A DNA stretch of 64,000 nucleotides from Dasyornis broadbenti (lineage: Eukaryota > Chordata > Aves > Passeriformes > Dasyornithidae): NCBI GenBank assembly GCA_013397935.1, contig VZRN01006295.1:519887-583886 (forward strand). Reading direction: 5' to 3'. The position numbers and the translations under genes are program-made. This document shows, one piece after another, positions 10,510 to 23,407 of this stretch; the stretch's first letter is position 1, and each line of letters begins with the position of its first letter. The notes below the pieces were generated by a model, which searched no databases, was not told the DNA's origin, and saw only the letters and a list, made by a program, of their open reading frames with translations.

Positions 10510-13369
10510 GTTATCCAGAAATAAATGTAGATGATCATTTAGGAGCAGTCTGATAATTAAGATACAACAGTAAGAGAAGAGCTGTACTAACTACAGAATA
10601 TTGCTGAAGAACAAATAGGAGTTTTGGCCTAGAACAGCTTTAGGCTTTGAATGAAAGGAATATTCTGGATCCTTAGAGAAATAGAAATAAGGCTTTGAAA
10701 TAACTTCCCACAGAAATGAAGGGGAGGGGACAAAGTGCTTACAAAAGGGCTCAGCAAGCTAATGGAAAGGATTGCATGAGGCAGTTGCTCCCAAAGCAGT
10801 GCAGCTGGTCCCAGTGTCCTGAGACATCCTTCAATTTTTTGCTGTCCTTTAGAAAAGGCCAGTAAAATCCTTGCCCACCTTTATTATGAGAATTAGTATT
10901 ACATTCATATACTGTAACAATTTGCAAACCTTTTTTAACCTTTTAAGTGTAATTTTATCACTAGGTGAAAAAAAAAAATCCATCTGAAGAAATAAGTGTT
11001 GGTGCTAAAGAACAAAAGCCTTAAAGCACTGTTCTGCAAAACCTTTTCTCTTCCAAATACAGTTAATCCATCTCCAAAAAGGGACTGAACTGTATGGGAA
11101 TAAATCAAAGTTACTAAAATCCCAAATTACTATACAAGTAAAGAGACACTGAAAAGCATCTCATCCATCCCTAATGAATTTGGTCCCAATTCTGAGATAT
11201 GATCAGGGCACAGTCTGTTAATGTGTATCAATTCTAACTCAGTTTTAGAGAAAAATGGCTGGAAATGTTCCAGTGGACACACTTTATCAAGATGTGCTTC
11301 TCTTGAAATGAATGTCTTCCAGAAGACTGCATAATGGCCAATCATTTGCCCAATTTTAGGAAAAGGTAAGCACAATAGTTGAAGATTTTCAGAAATAAAT
11401 ATCACTTTATTCATGGTGAAATGAATGCTTTCTCTTGCATCAAGTAATAGGAAGGTAGTATTAAAAGTGAAAACAGAATTAAAGCTTCAAATCACAGGAA
11501 ACAACTGAAAATTCTGACAATCAAATGAAAATATTTTCCTGTTTGGAGTAGTTTTATAATGTAAACTATCTTTACAACACATGTTGATCTCTGTCTCACT
11601 CTATTATCTATATTCCCAGACTTAATAAAATCCCACATTTTTCTAAACTTGTACTATGCCTTATCTCTTTGCAAAAAGTTAAGACAGAAGTTTGCTCTTA
11701 TTAGAAAAGCTTACTAGATGTATTAGAATGGGAATATAAGTTGAACAAAGGGAAGACCTCTCCCTTCATACTAAAAGAACAAATTTGACTCAGTCAGTTA
11801 GACACAGACTTATATTAGTAAACTCAATACAGAATTTAGGAAAAAAGCACAAATCGAGTAAGTCTTCACAAATGTATCACTTTTTCTATGCTACAAGGCA
11901 TATGCAGTTATGATGCAAGTTTAGGGGCAGGAAGAGCTGGGTTTAGGGATTCACAGCATAAATGTACAGGGTTTTCTTTTCAGCCACTGGGGTGTCAAGT
12001 AAAAAACCGGAACAACGTAAGTGAAGCCTCCATAAATTAAATACTATTCTACACTGCAATTAAATTGTTCCCTGCTACTAGTTTAATAGTCCCTCCTTGG
12101 TTTCATCTTCAGTTTTCTGTGGCTTACATTCCATGCCGGGATACGTCAATCTGTATAAACCACAGCAAGAATTGTTAAAACTGTGGTGTCTAGGCAGCTG
12201 CATATACCCAGCCAAGAGCAATCAAAAGCACAGAAAAAACAATTCAATCTTCTCCTGCATGTATGTTTTAAAAGAACAACAGACTTTACAAGGCCTGTAC
12301 AGGAGACAAATTGAGTCAATCACTCTCCTGGAAATATTAAGTCCGACTTTGGGCACATGAGCAGCATAGTGTAAACTGGCATCAGCCTTGGGTTCTGATC
12401 GACGGAGCAGATGGGAAAGAGGCAGGAACACTGTTGTGGGCTTCTGGGACATTAGCTTTGCAGCGAGGCTTAAGCTCTTGAGGAGCTGCCAGGTGCCACA
12501 GCACGATGATGACACTCCACAATGGCATGCAGCTAATGCAAAGGCAACTGGGGAGATGGGCTGTGAAGGAGGAGCTTCTGAGCAGCCAAAATCTGTCATT
12601 TCCAGGACCCTGTGCTCCATTTAAAAGGCGAGGAGGGTGAATACTACCCCTTTTCAAGTGCTGCTGGGACAAAACCATAGGGGAGAGTTGAGAGAGGTCT
12701 TTGGCAGAAGCTGCAGTGAGCCTGGATGCCTTTGCAGAAAAGCAGGCAGGTGGTGGGGTTAGGCCTAGAAGGGGTGAACAAAGCCAAAAAAGCCAAGCAC
12801 TGACTTTAAGTAATAGACAGAGAGTGATTGCTGAGGAAATTCTCCATGCTTGCTGAACTGCAATAGAAACATGTCTCCCAGATATTTAACATCTACTTTA
12901 GCTGTTAGGAAACCACCAGGCAATTCAATGGTTGTTTTGAAAGTTCATCAAAAGATCGTTTCTTGCACCGCACAAAGCATCTTCTCATGTGACACTCCAC
13001 TGAGTGCTTCCATCAGCCTGGGGTCTAGTACTGGAGTGATGCTTTGTGTCAAAACAATTTGCCTGTTCAGTATTCAGTCCTACTGTGCTGTTAATCTGTG
13101 TTAGCTATGGGAAGCAGGAAAATTCATGGAGTTCTGTTGATACATATGAAAATCTTTATATGGCAAAGTCCTTCATATGAGAAACTGCAGTAGAATAATC
13201 ATCCTGCAATTAACAGCTTCTTGTACTGGGCCCATCTAAATCCCATTCAGGCAACCTCTACCATCTGAGACATGACTCATGTTCCAGAGTTCAAGTGGGT
13301 CCCATCTTGGAACCCATTTCTGGGCACACATAAGAACGAGATTTGAAACAATCAGCAAAGCTTTACCAC
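10510..13369. other. Intronic DNA, no recognised feature
   Basis: Mostly AT-rich, with a GC-richer island at about 12380-12780. That island holds overlapping open frames on both strands: minus 12222-12620 (132 codons), minus 12382-12678 and plus 12388-12624. None shows a known domain, signal peptide or convincing splice-site pair, and the overlap in several frames argues for composition rather than coding. Confidence 0.55.
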
Positions 13370-14105
13370 GAGGAAATCATGTCTGACCCACCTGTCTGCC
13401 TTCAGTGATTCAGTGACATTGACTTTTTAAAGCCTTTTATTGCTATCTTCTTTGATATTTTTGTAACCAAGTTGGTATACCATGGTCTGGATGGCTGGAC
13501 AACCAGAGGGGCAAAAAACCAGCTGGATCTGTAGTCCATCCCAGAGGGCAGTGATTAGTTGGTTGTACTCTACCCAGGCTAGTAACAAGCACCCAAGGGG
13601 TGAGTCCTGGAGATTCATGAGACTGCATCTCCCTTACTTCCAAGTTTTGGACTCCCTGGTACCAGACTGACATTGAAAAATTGGAGTGAGTCCATCAGGA
13701 GGCCCCCAAGGTCATTAGGCTATTGGAGCACTGACTGGTGAGGACAGGCTGGGGGATCTGGCCTCCAGCCTGGACAAGAAACAACTGAGAAAGTGGCAAG
13801 AGGAAAGGGCTAACAGCAGTTTCACGGTCCTACAAGAAGGTTATCAAGCAGAGAGAAGCAGGCTCTTCACAGCAGTGAAGATGTGAGGACAAGAGGCAAT
13901 GAACATAAGTTGAAATGAGGAATCCAGATGCTATGAAAAGGAAGGACTTTCTCACTGTAAGGAAAGTCAATGGAAGAGGATTCTCAGCCACCGGCCTTGG
14001 GGGTTTACAAAACCCAACTGGATAAAGACCTGGAAAACTGGTGTGATATAGCAGGCAGTTGGACTTCTCCACCAAAGTTGTCTTCCAACCTGAATTATCC
14101 TACAG
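13370..14105 (+). mobile_element. CR1 LINE fragment with internal deletion (RT remnant plus 3' UTR)
   Basis: The segment at 13372-13420 (GAGGAAATCATGTCTGACC and following) and the segment at 13480-13560 (ATGGTCTGGATGG...AAAAACCAGCTGGAT) match CR1 reverse-transcriptase coding sequence. From 13683 it continues as the CR1 3' end: TTGGAGTGAGTCCATCAGG, then GGCTATTGGAGCAC, GAGGACAGGCTGGGGGA, and finally TTGTCTTCCAACCTGAATTA at about 14080-14100. The RT part jumps to the 3' part near 13670, so several hundred bases of the normal element are missing. Frames are broken. Orientation is antisense to FBXL7. Confidence 0.8.
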
Positions 14106-16929
14106 TTTTGGAAAACACTGTTTTCTTTTACAGGAAAACAACATTGTAGGCTGTTATATTCAGAAACGTGACAGATTCGCTAGTAGACCTTCATTATTAT
14201 ATGTACACAAACGTTTCCAAAGCAGCTCTTCCCAGCATGAACAACCTGTATCAAATCCAATGAAAAAAATACCATCTAAATTTCCCAGAAGGAACTAGAA
14301 CTAAAACTCAGGAGTGCGTCATCACATTAAATCATTCACACTATTTATTACCCCATATAAAAAGAGTTATTTCATGTGAATAAAACATCCCGATCATGCT
14401 GTGGGATCAAAACACGTCACTGAGGTCTGTCCCCTACTACCTGCTGGATTCTACCATTGATGCTGCATTAGTTTACCCAAAGGCTTCTTACAAGCAGAGG
14501 TATTTACAAGACTATCCCTCTTGTCTGCTTTTATTAACAAGGCCAGGGCCAGGCAGCTACTACCTCATGCATGCAGCACGAGACTTCACTTCTGCCCCTA
14601 CTGAATATTGAGGTCCCACAAGATAGTCCCTGTAACAAACTCTGTACTACAAGGGTTAAAGAATCTGTGGATGAAATGTGCTTACAGCACAAAAGATTTA
14701 AGTACAAAGTCATTAAGGACAAGTCTACACTCTGGAATTTAGCTAGGAACGCATAAGGTGTTGACCAAATGAGTCCAGAGGAGACTAAAACAGGCTGTAG
14801 CACTTTTATCCCAACTATCTTCTTACTATACTACCATATCCTTCTTTGAGTCCTACAATGTTTAGCAACAGACCTATTCTATAGCATTTGTTGATATATT
14901 GTGCAATCCTAAATGTAGGACACCATTTCTTACTGTCACAATGAAAGTGTTGTCTTTTGGGGACAGAACAATATTTTACTTTTGCTGGAAATAGGGGAGG
15001 GAAGAAGACTCAGACCAAGGACTTCTAAAAGATTCCTAAATCCACTGATTTTCCAGTTCCATCATTTGCAATGTTTGAGCAGACACTACACTTTGGGAGC
15101 TATCTAGATAAATGACTCACTTCTGGAGTATTCCAGCTGTCACTGATCTCCCAGAAAGATATCTGAACAAATGAAAACGCTTTAGCAAGTTTATCTGCAG
15201 CCAGAAAAATCTCACACTAGTAACTCAGTTTTATTGTAAGTGTCAAGATACTGCTAATGTAAATGCACTTTGTCCCTTGGCTCAAAGAATTAGTATATCT
15301 CAATTTGTGAGAAGATTTCAACTTGCCATACCCAACAATATGTATTAATAGAAACTCAAACGGCTGACACTGCTCAACATGACAGTGAGCACATTCCCAC
15401 TGGTAGTTTCTAGAACCCCAAGAGCACTTTTGGAAATCAGGGTTCTGAAAGCCAGTGTCCAGATTTTTATTCTGCAAAAGGACTAGAATTGCATTTCCAA
15501 GTGGAGGTCTGAGAGGTAAAACTTTTTCTGCCATGACTGCATTCACGCTTAATACTCTGTAGCTGAAGGTCTCAAGTAATATTTAGCTATTTTGTAAGGT
15601 GACAACGTGTCTTTATTTCAGAGCTGCCTACTCTATGCACAAAAACATTCAAAAAGCATTTCTTCCATCACATGGGAGGGAGAAGGAAGCTTTCAATCAT
15701 TTTCAGATTCAAGTTACTGTAGATAGTTAAACACCTGATTTATGTGAACAGGCGCTGTTTGCCTTTACACATTATGGTAGAAGGACTTCACATTTTGTTT
15801 TTTGTGGCTCCAATTTTGCTTCAACAAGTCAGTTGTGGGTGGAAGTAACCAAATAGCATGTAAGATGCCAAGTAGAGGCCTCTGCAAACTTGGCCCACAG
15901 TGTGCATACTTGTTAGCCTTTAAGTTTGCTGTTCTCATTTTAATCCCCTGTGCTTCTCGCATCTGCAAATTGTTTAGCAAATTTAAGTCCTTCATTTATC
16001 CACTTAGAACCCAGTCTGCTTTCCTACAATATTTTATCATCAGATTTGTGGAGCCACCATTGTTTCACTTCAAATTTAAATTAAGTTAGGTTGTAAATGA
16101 TGCTAATCTTTAAGCAATGGCCACCAAGAAGGTGCGGGTATCAATAACAGCATGCTGCTTATTTAAAATACTGCTGCCAGAAATGAGAGGGGAAGTTTGA
16201 AAGGGAATTAAATACAGCCACATATTTCAAATTCACCATATCTCAAATAACACTCTTTTATTATTGTATCCCTACAGGTTACATCACGATGAGCAAACAG
16301 TATGTGTTAGTGGGATGTTAATTACCCAAATGATTTATGGTACTTCAAACTTCAGGTTTTCTCGTAACACAAAATGCGTATCTTCGTATGTTCTTTACCA
16401 AATTTCCTGGGATACACAGGGTATCTTTCTTTTCTTATGATCATCTGACCTACCCATTAGTGGATGGAATTATTAATACATTGAAACATCAGTAATATGG
16501 TAATTTTTCCTCTGAAGAAAGGAGCAAAGGATAAGAGGATATTACTACAGTATAGACAATGTCATTTTTCTGGAAAAAATAATACCAAACTATCTAGTAA
16601 AAAGCCACACAAACATTAAATAAACAAAAGAGAGAAGTTTAGAAGCAGCTCCCCACTTTACCTACTAAAACAGTAGGAAAAAAGAAAAAGAGAAAAATAA
16701 ATATGAAGGGTCTGACATTCAACGAAACAAAAAGAAATCGTTCCCTCACTTCAGATTTCAATGAGTTGCACATTTCCAGACAGCTGTTCTGTTTCAAACA
16801 AATAGACAAAGTCTGCCTCAGGATATGAAAACTTTCTATCAGTATGTTTTTGGCTAGATAAGGGTAATCCGGTATGGAGTACCTATATCTGTACACCCTA
16901 ATGAACTAGGATTGTGTCTCCTATTATAG

Positions 16930-17025
16930 TAGAAAGAAAGAAAAAAAAGAAACAAACAAAAAAAAACACCTACAAAAAAACCTCCACACTCCAACAAATA
17001 AAACCAACCCTAACAACAAAAGAAC
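16930..17025. repeat. A-rich / AC-rich low-complexity tract
   Basis: About 95 bases almost free of G and T on the plus strand after the initial AAAG units, dominated by A with interspersed C. No transposon body is attached on either side, so this is not obviously a retroposon tail. Confidence 0.8.
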
Positions 17026-20000
17026 TACAGGCAAACAGAAACCTAAAAATGTCAAGCCACTAAAGCCCAAACCTTTAGGAAATAAAAAATGCTACAGGTA
17101 ACTTTATTGCCATAGCATAGCATTGTTCTTCAAAAGTCTTGCCTTGCAATGGAAGTTTCTCTTGCCTTGCAGATTTGATTTCCAGTTCCTAGATTAATTG
17201 CAAAAATTAGTCCCATGAAGTTCTGGGTATTTCACTTGGTTCCCACTGCTCTTCCAACCCTTCCAGGACTGCAGCCGTTCCAAGGCAAGCACAAAAACCC
17301 AAGCATATTTGCCATTTGATGTACTATGTAAGCAAATAACATGTCTTTCTTCTGGAAAGAGATGCAAGTCTGACAACTTATTTCACGCTGCTTAATTTAT
17401 TTCAGACCTGAACAGCTAAATGACTTAATCGGTCTCAGCAGCTGACCACTATGATTTGATGGCCACATATGGCCAAACCCTGAGGGAAAAAGAATGCTGA
17501 AGTCAGAATGGCAGCCAGAACTTTTAAATGCACAAACAACAGGTAAGAATACAAAAATCGTCTGGTTACCGAAGACAGGCAGCTGCAGACACAGAAAATG
17601 TGAGACAGCTGCTTCTAGTTGGTAGTGTTGACTGTTACAAAACTAGTTATCCTTACAAACTTAACTTATTTGCAATAGATATCCCCAGGAAGACATCTGG
17701 AAAGACACAGAGGAATCTTAATTTCCCTTAGAAACAAAATTCCATCGTAATCCAGCTTATCTGTAACAGATGCTCATTTTGAAACAAAAAGAAACAAAAC
17801 AAACAAAAAAAAAAACACTCCACCATGGGATTCCCCAAAATTCAACTAACAGTTTTGAATTAAAAAAATTATAATCACGTGTAATTCATAGCATCTTGGG
17901 ACTAGATACTGACCACTCAAACAACACAGAAGAACATGAAGAACATGCTGCTCAACACAGATGCCAGCTGAATACTGCCATCAGACAAGAAACCTAGGAA
18001 TTCAAATTCAGATTAAAAATCTCTGCTTTAAGACTTGAATTCTGCATTTCTTTTGGACAGCAAAGAACTCCTCTCTTTCCATGAAAAACACATGCTACCA
18101 GTAAAAAAAATGTTTGTATCTAACAAAAGGAACAGTAGCTGACTAGTGGAAGAGTTAGTTATGGATGTCTGAGGAAGAGAAAGCAGTTAAAGTATAGAAA
18201 CCAAGCAGCTGCAAAATTACTGTAAGACTTCTCATTCTAAATTTGCCCAAACAAACTTTCCAATACTGAATTATAGATCTACTTTTTCTTTTACTGAGGA
18301 GTGAAAGAAAATATAAAACCAGCAAAAAATTTTAAAAGATGCACCAACAGGGTTTAAAATAACCCATAACAGCAGAGAGTGAACAAATGGCTTAAATATG
18401 GTAACATGCTGGAGAGATAATTTTTTGTCAGCCATGAAGTGTAATTTGACATGAATGTTATTGCTGGCAAATAGGCACCCATAAATAGCATCATCAAGAG
18501 CATGCTCATGTGCCAGAAAAAGTCATTGCCAATTAAACAAATTCAGCCCTTGCTTCTTCCCCTATTCCCTCACTATATTCAACAGCTCTGCAAGAAGGAA
18601 CCCAGCCCTGAAGTCCAACTAGCTGCAATGTACTTGGAGAGCACCTTCCTGAAACTTCCTTAAGCACAGGGCAAGTAAAAAAGCTGAAGTCTATCTGTCA
18701 GCATGGAATTTATTTCAGTTTCATCCATCCTGGTCCACATTTCCATCCCTCATCAGGTACCGCAACATTGATGCGGAACTTGAGATTTCCTTACAGCTAC
18801 AGTGCTGTAAAAGAGCAGCGTTTACCAGCTGCAGAAGGGCACCAACCTCACCTGAACTACATTTAAAATTATGGGCAACAGAACAGAACCAGAACACCTC
18901 ACACAGAAATCAAAGGCACTCCCTTAAAGGCCATGGGGGTCAAAAATATGAGTGAGAATCCTTCCTTCCAATTTGCTTCCCATATTTCTATGATGCTCTG
19001 CCTGGATGTACCAAATAGAGTTAGCTTTTGATGGGTCAAAACAGAGGGAACTTTTTCTAGGATAAATAAAAGCAGGGGGTTTGGGGGTTGGAACAAACCA
19101 TATTTCCATATTTGAGAACAGTAGGTGCTTTTTAAACCATAAATTAATTCTGTACAAAAGCAGCACAATTAGGTTAGAACTTTCAAAGCAATCTAAAGTC
19201 ATTAAATAACCAAATTCTGCAATGAAACAAGGCCTCAGGTGAATTACTGTCATCTGATATTTAAAGAGACTAATTGCAAGCTTAACACTTGTAAAGATGT
19301 TTTTATAGCATTTAACAAATGGGGCAAAAAAATTAAAGTGATTCTTGTATGCTTGAGTTTACAAACATATGCCAAGGACTTAACTTTTCTCACAGATAAG
19401 TGATCCAAGTACTTTGAAACACAATGTCAAGCCTAACAGCTGACCAATTTAACTGTAAAGGCACTTTGGACTTCATTCACCTGAACTTATGGCTGAGTAG
19501 CCAATACTGAAGAGAAATATCTCAGCATAAGGAAACCATTGATCATAACAATGTTTGCTAGGTCATAAAAATCTGATTATACTGCAACAAGCCTGCTCTA
19601 AATCGACACTAAGCGTTGGGTTTTAATACTGTTTATGCAGCAAACATACTCACTGAGAATTATGATCTACTTTGTTTATGCTGGTTTTGAAGGTTTTCTC
19701 CTCAGATGATTTATAGTTTTATTTTTTCTTCCAAGGCTCAGTTCCTAGAATTCTTAAACTGCTCCAACTCAGCCACTTCCAGATCATCCATTAGTTGTTT
19801 CATTAAATTTGTGATCTCACAGTGCCTGCCCAGCATTCCTAACACTGACTCATGTTTGCATCGGCAAGCAAGTTCTAACCAGTAACTATTTCACCCCAAA
19901 GCTGAGCTCTGCAGTATCTGTACAAGGCACCTTGCCAGCATGCATGCCAACTCGGCATCCAGCTTTTAACCCCTCCCAGGAGCCCCTTCAAGAGTTTTTT

Positions 20001-20542
20001 GGAGATTCCAACATTTAGTCATGCTTAGTCCAGCAGTCCTCAAGCATTCAGCCTCCTTGAAATCTCACATCAGCTGGACAATACCAGAATGTAGGTAATA
20101 CATCTACCTTCTCTCACATTTCCTCCTGACTTAAACAAAATATCTCCTGCCTGAAGGCAGCTTTGAAAATTCCATTCCTCCTAGAGCAGGAAGAATTGGG
20201 AAACAAAATGCACACTCAGGCTGAGAGAGACCAAATTAGAACATGTTAGTTGCATCCATGTCAACACTGGAAAACCATCCATTCTTCCCAATATAGCGCC
20301 AAGGCATTTACAGAAGGCTCTTAGAAGTCTGAGTATTGCTCTGCAAATCTGTGAGTCTCCACGAACCAGAAAGACTGCTCTCTGACATCTCTCAACAAAT
20401 ACAACCTGAAATATTACCACCTTTAAATAGCACTGAGAAGGGATTCCATGGTACTGCTGTCTTGACCTGCTATCACAATGGAGTAGTTTGAAAGAGGATC
20501 ACTTAAATGTTTGTGTGCACATCGCAGGTTCTAGAAGGAGAC

Positions 20543-20560
20543 AAAAAAAAAAAAAAAAAA
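20543..20560. repeat. Homopolymer A18
   Basis: Eighteen consecutive A on the plus strand, followed by CCAACAAACC. No SINE or processed-pseudogene body is recognised upstream. Confidence 0.95.
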
Positions 20561-23389
20561 CCAACAAACCAACCCGGATAGAATCACTATTTTTTTTCCT
20601 CCGATCTTTTTATTCCCCCTATGGAGTTCTTCACTAGTGTGTCCAGAATATCTAACTATTGCTTTAAATTGAGGTGTTGTTTTGCTGCAGTGCCACTATC
20701 TTTTAGTTTGCTGAAGACATGCTGCAGTTGGAATAGCTGCTTTTAAATTTACTTTTGCAATTTGCGGTAATTTCTGCTGCCTGTTTTCTTACATTTAAGT
20801 TTTATATTTAGTGAAAGAGAACATTAAGATGCACATTACATTAATATAAGAATACTTAGGCTTGCACATAGGCTTCATTACTTGAAGATGTGATAGATGG
20901 ATTTGAAAAATATTGATAAAAATCCACTGATCCCCCAAGAGGGTTAATGATCCCTCTTGAATCTTTGAACGATCACAAAATGTAAAGTAACAGAGGAAAT
21001 AAAAATATGAAAGTGTAGATTGATGCCATTTTATCACTCCCAGACATGAGCAAGCTATGGTGTTAACATATCCATTCAATTTGCCTGAATGTATGAATCC
21101 CCATACAATCCTCCCCCAAGCACAATGTGTGGTTAGCCTTTAAATGGAACAGTCTTCTCATATACGTATCACTCATCTGATCATACAGCTTAAATGTGAA
21201 TTGCGCCATTTTTTTTCCAAATAATTCCCTTAAGATTCATGCCATTCACATTACTAACAGGCATATTTATTTTACTTCTCAGTTTCTTGTTAGAATGTTA
21301 GCCCTAGTAGCTTCTAAAAAGTTAACCATAGCAATCCTCTCCAAGTGTAAACTACTTCAAGTTCAGTCAATATTCAAGTCTCAAAACCAAACAAACCAAA
21401 ATCAAAAATAAAAAAGAAAACAAAAAAAAGTTTTTTCCATTATTTTACTACCTCAAAGTGACTAAAACAAGTATCCTATACTGTATGTTATATCCACTTT
21501 GTATAAATGCAGATAAGTCCATTAGATAAAAGGCATGCATGTGTGAGTGAAATCTGTCCCATTAGTCACTACACAGCTTACACACACAGAAAAATGCTAG
21601 CAATGCACTGCTCAGCCACTTCAAAACACACCAAAACAATCTGCATCAGCTGCTGAACACACACTGATACCAGGGAAATTCCTGGGTTAAGAAAGCAACG
21701 CACACAGACTCCTCCTCTTGACTGTAATGCCTCTGAGAATAAATTATATATCATTGTTAAATAAATCACAGCTCATTACCAAGTCATATAGTTCGCCTCC
21801 ATGAGAAAACAACAAAAATGTCATGTACTAGTAAGAATAAATCTCTGTGCCAGCAGTACTTTTCTTCTGCATTTCTGTATTTAACATTCATGGTTCCCCT
21901 CTAATACTTATTTCATACACTCATTAAATTCCTAGCAAATGCTTAGATACATCTTAATTCCTGCAGAGTGAGTGCCATCACCCTGAGGGTAAAGGTCAGA
22001 TTTCGCTCTCACAAAGTTATGCCTTGGAAGCCCTGAGTTAAACTGAGATAATATGAACAAAACTGATTCAAATAGCTTCATGTATTGGTAATCAGCCAGT
22101 CTTGCCAGCTGTGCTACTGGAGCAAAGTAAGTCATCTGCCAATTCTTGAGCAGGTATGGGCTCTCCACATGAAGAACCAAGGCTCTTGAAGCCAGAGGAT
22201 TATGTTTAGATAGCTTCTATACTACTTTCACCAAAGTACATTTTCTCAGGCAGACTATATATGGTCAGGGAGCATTATCTGGGCTGATGCACATTTAGTA
22301 ATGAAGTTCTCCACATTAAGACAAAAAGAGTTTTCGTTAGAAGCAGCACTAACCAAAACTAATGAATTTATGGGCGCATTTCATTCCAAGCAGGACTGAA
22401 CCCTACATGACAGGTTTTTGTGACTTTAGTGCCTTGTACAACAATTTCTACAAAACACTGAACATTGCTTTGCAAGTAGAAGGTGAGATAAGAGTTCACA
22501 ACCTCTAGATGATCTTAAAGAAAAAACAGCAGCAAGAGTCACTGAACTTTTCTTTCCTGTTTCTAGCTAACCCTGCCAAAGCAATCCCATAATTTAAGAT
22601 TGTTTTCTTCTTTATCCAAAATAAGAGCTTAGCTTATTACTACACAAAATTTGCAACTATCTCTTCTGCTCAAAGCACATGCAGATTTCATTTCTTATCA
22701 ACCTGATACTGGTCTGGTCTCTGCTGTCATATTCAGAAAACCCATCCATTGTGTTGTGCACCATAGGAGAACTGCATCAATGATGATAATCCAAACAACA
22801 TTTTTTCTACATGTACAAGTTGCTGCACACTTTTGGGGAACACATCCTGCTAACTTCACACCATAAAGAATAAAGACAGGTTCCAAGCTAAGCCACACAA
22901 CAAAAATTTTTACATAAAGTATTTAATCTACTAAAACAATACTGTTTATTTAAATAATTTACTAATCGTACAATTAAAACATTACTTTAAAACTCATGCG
23001 TAAAGCCCTGAGTGAGTTGGGAGCTTTCATCTACATGGCCTGTTTTGAAATCTGGCATGAGATGAGTGCTGATGAATAAAACTTGTCACAAGGCAGTTTT
23101 GCCATGTAGTTTTGCATCTCTGAAATTGTTTTTTCATCTCATACTCATTGAGAGTTGTATTATATCTGATGAATATGACCATTTCTACTACACTGTCACA
23201 GATTCTAGTGAAACGTGAGTTTTCAGTGGTTCAAGAACTGGAGCTGTCAACTATAATTTGATACTGCACCCAAATAATGACACATTACTCCAGTATTTCA
23301 AACATATCTTAACAGAATACTCTAATAAAATATCCCTTCTCTGCATGAACAAAGTCCCATTAGAAACCCTCATTAATTAATAAATTATA

Positions 23390-23407
23390 TTCTTAAATTT
23401 TTAAGAA
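23390..23407. repeat. Near-perfect palindrome TTCTTAAA-tt-TTTAAGAA
   Basis: Two 8-base arms are exact reverse complements separated by two T. It is AT-rich, in an AT-rich neighbourhood, so chance is plausible. Confidence 0.6.

Noticed and set aside
10311..10538. Open frame spanning the run of Ns
   Set aside because: Created by translating unknown bases in the assembly gap.
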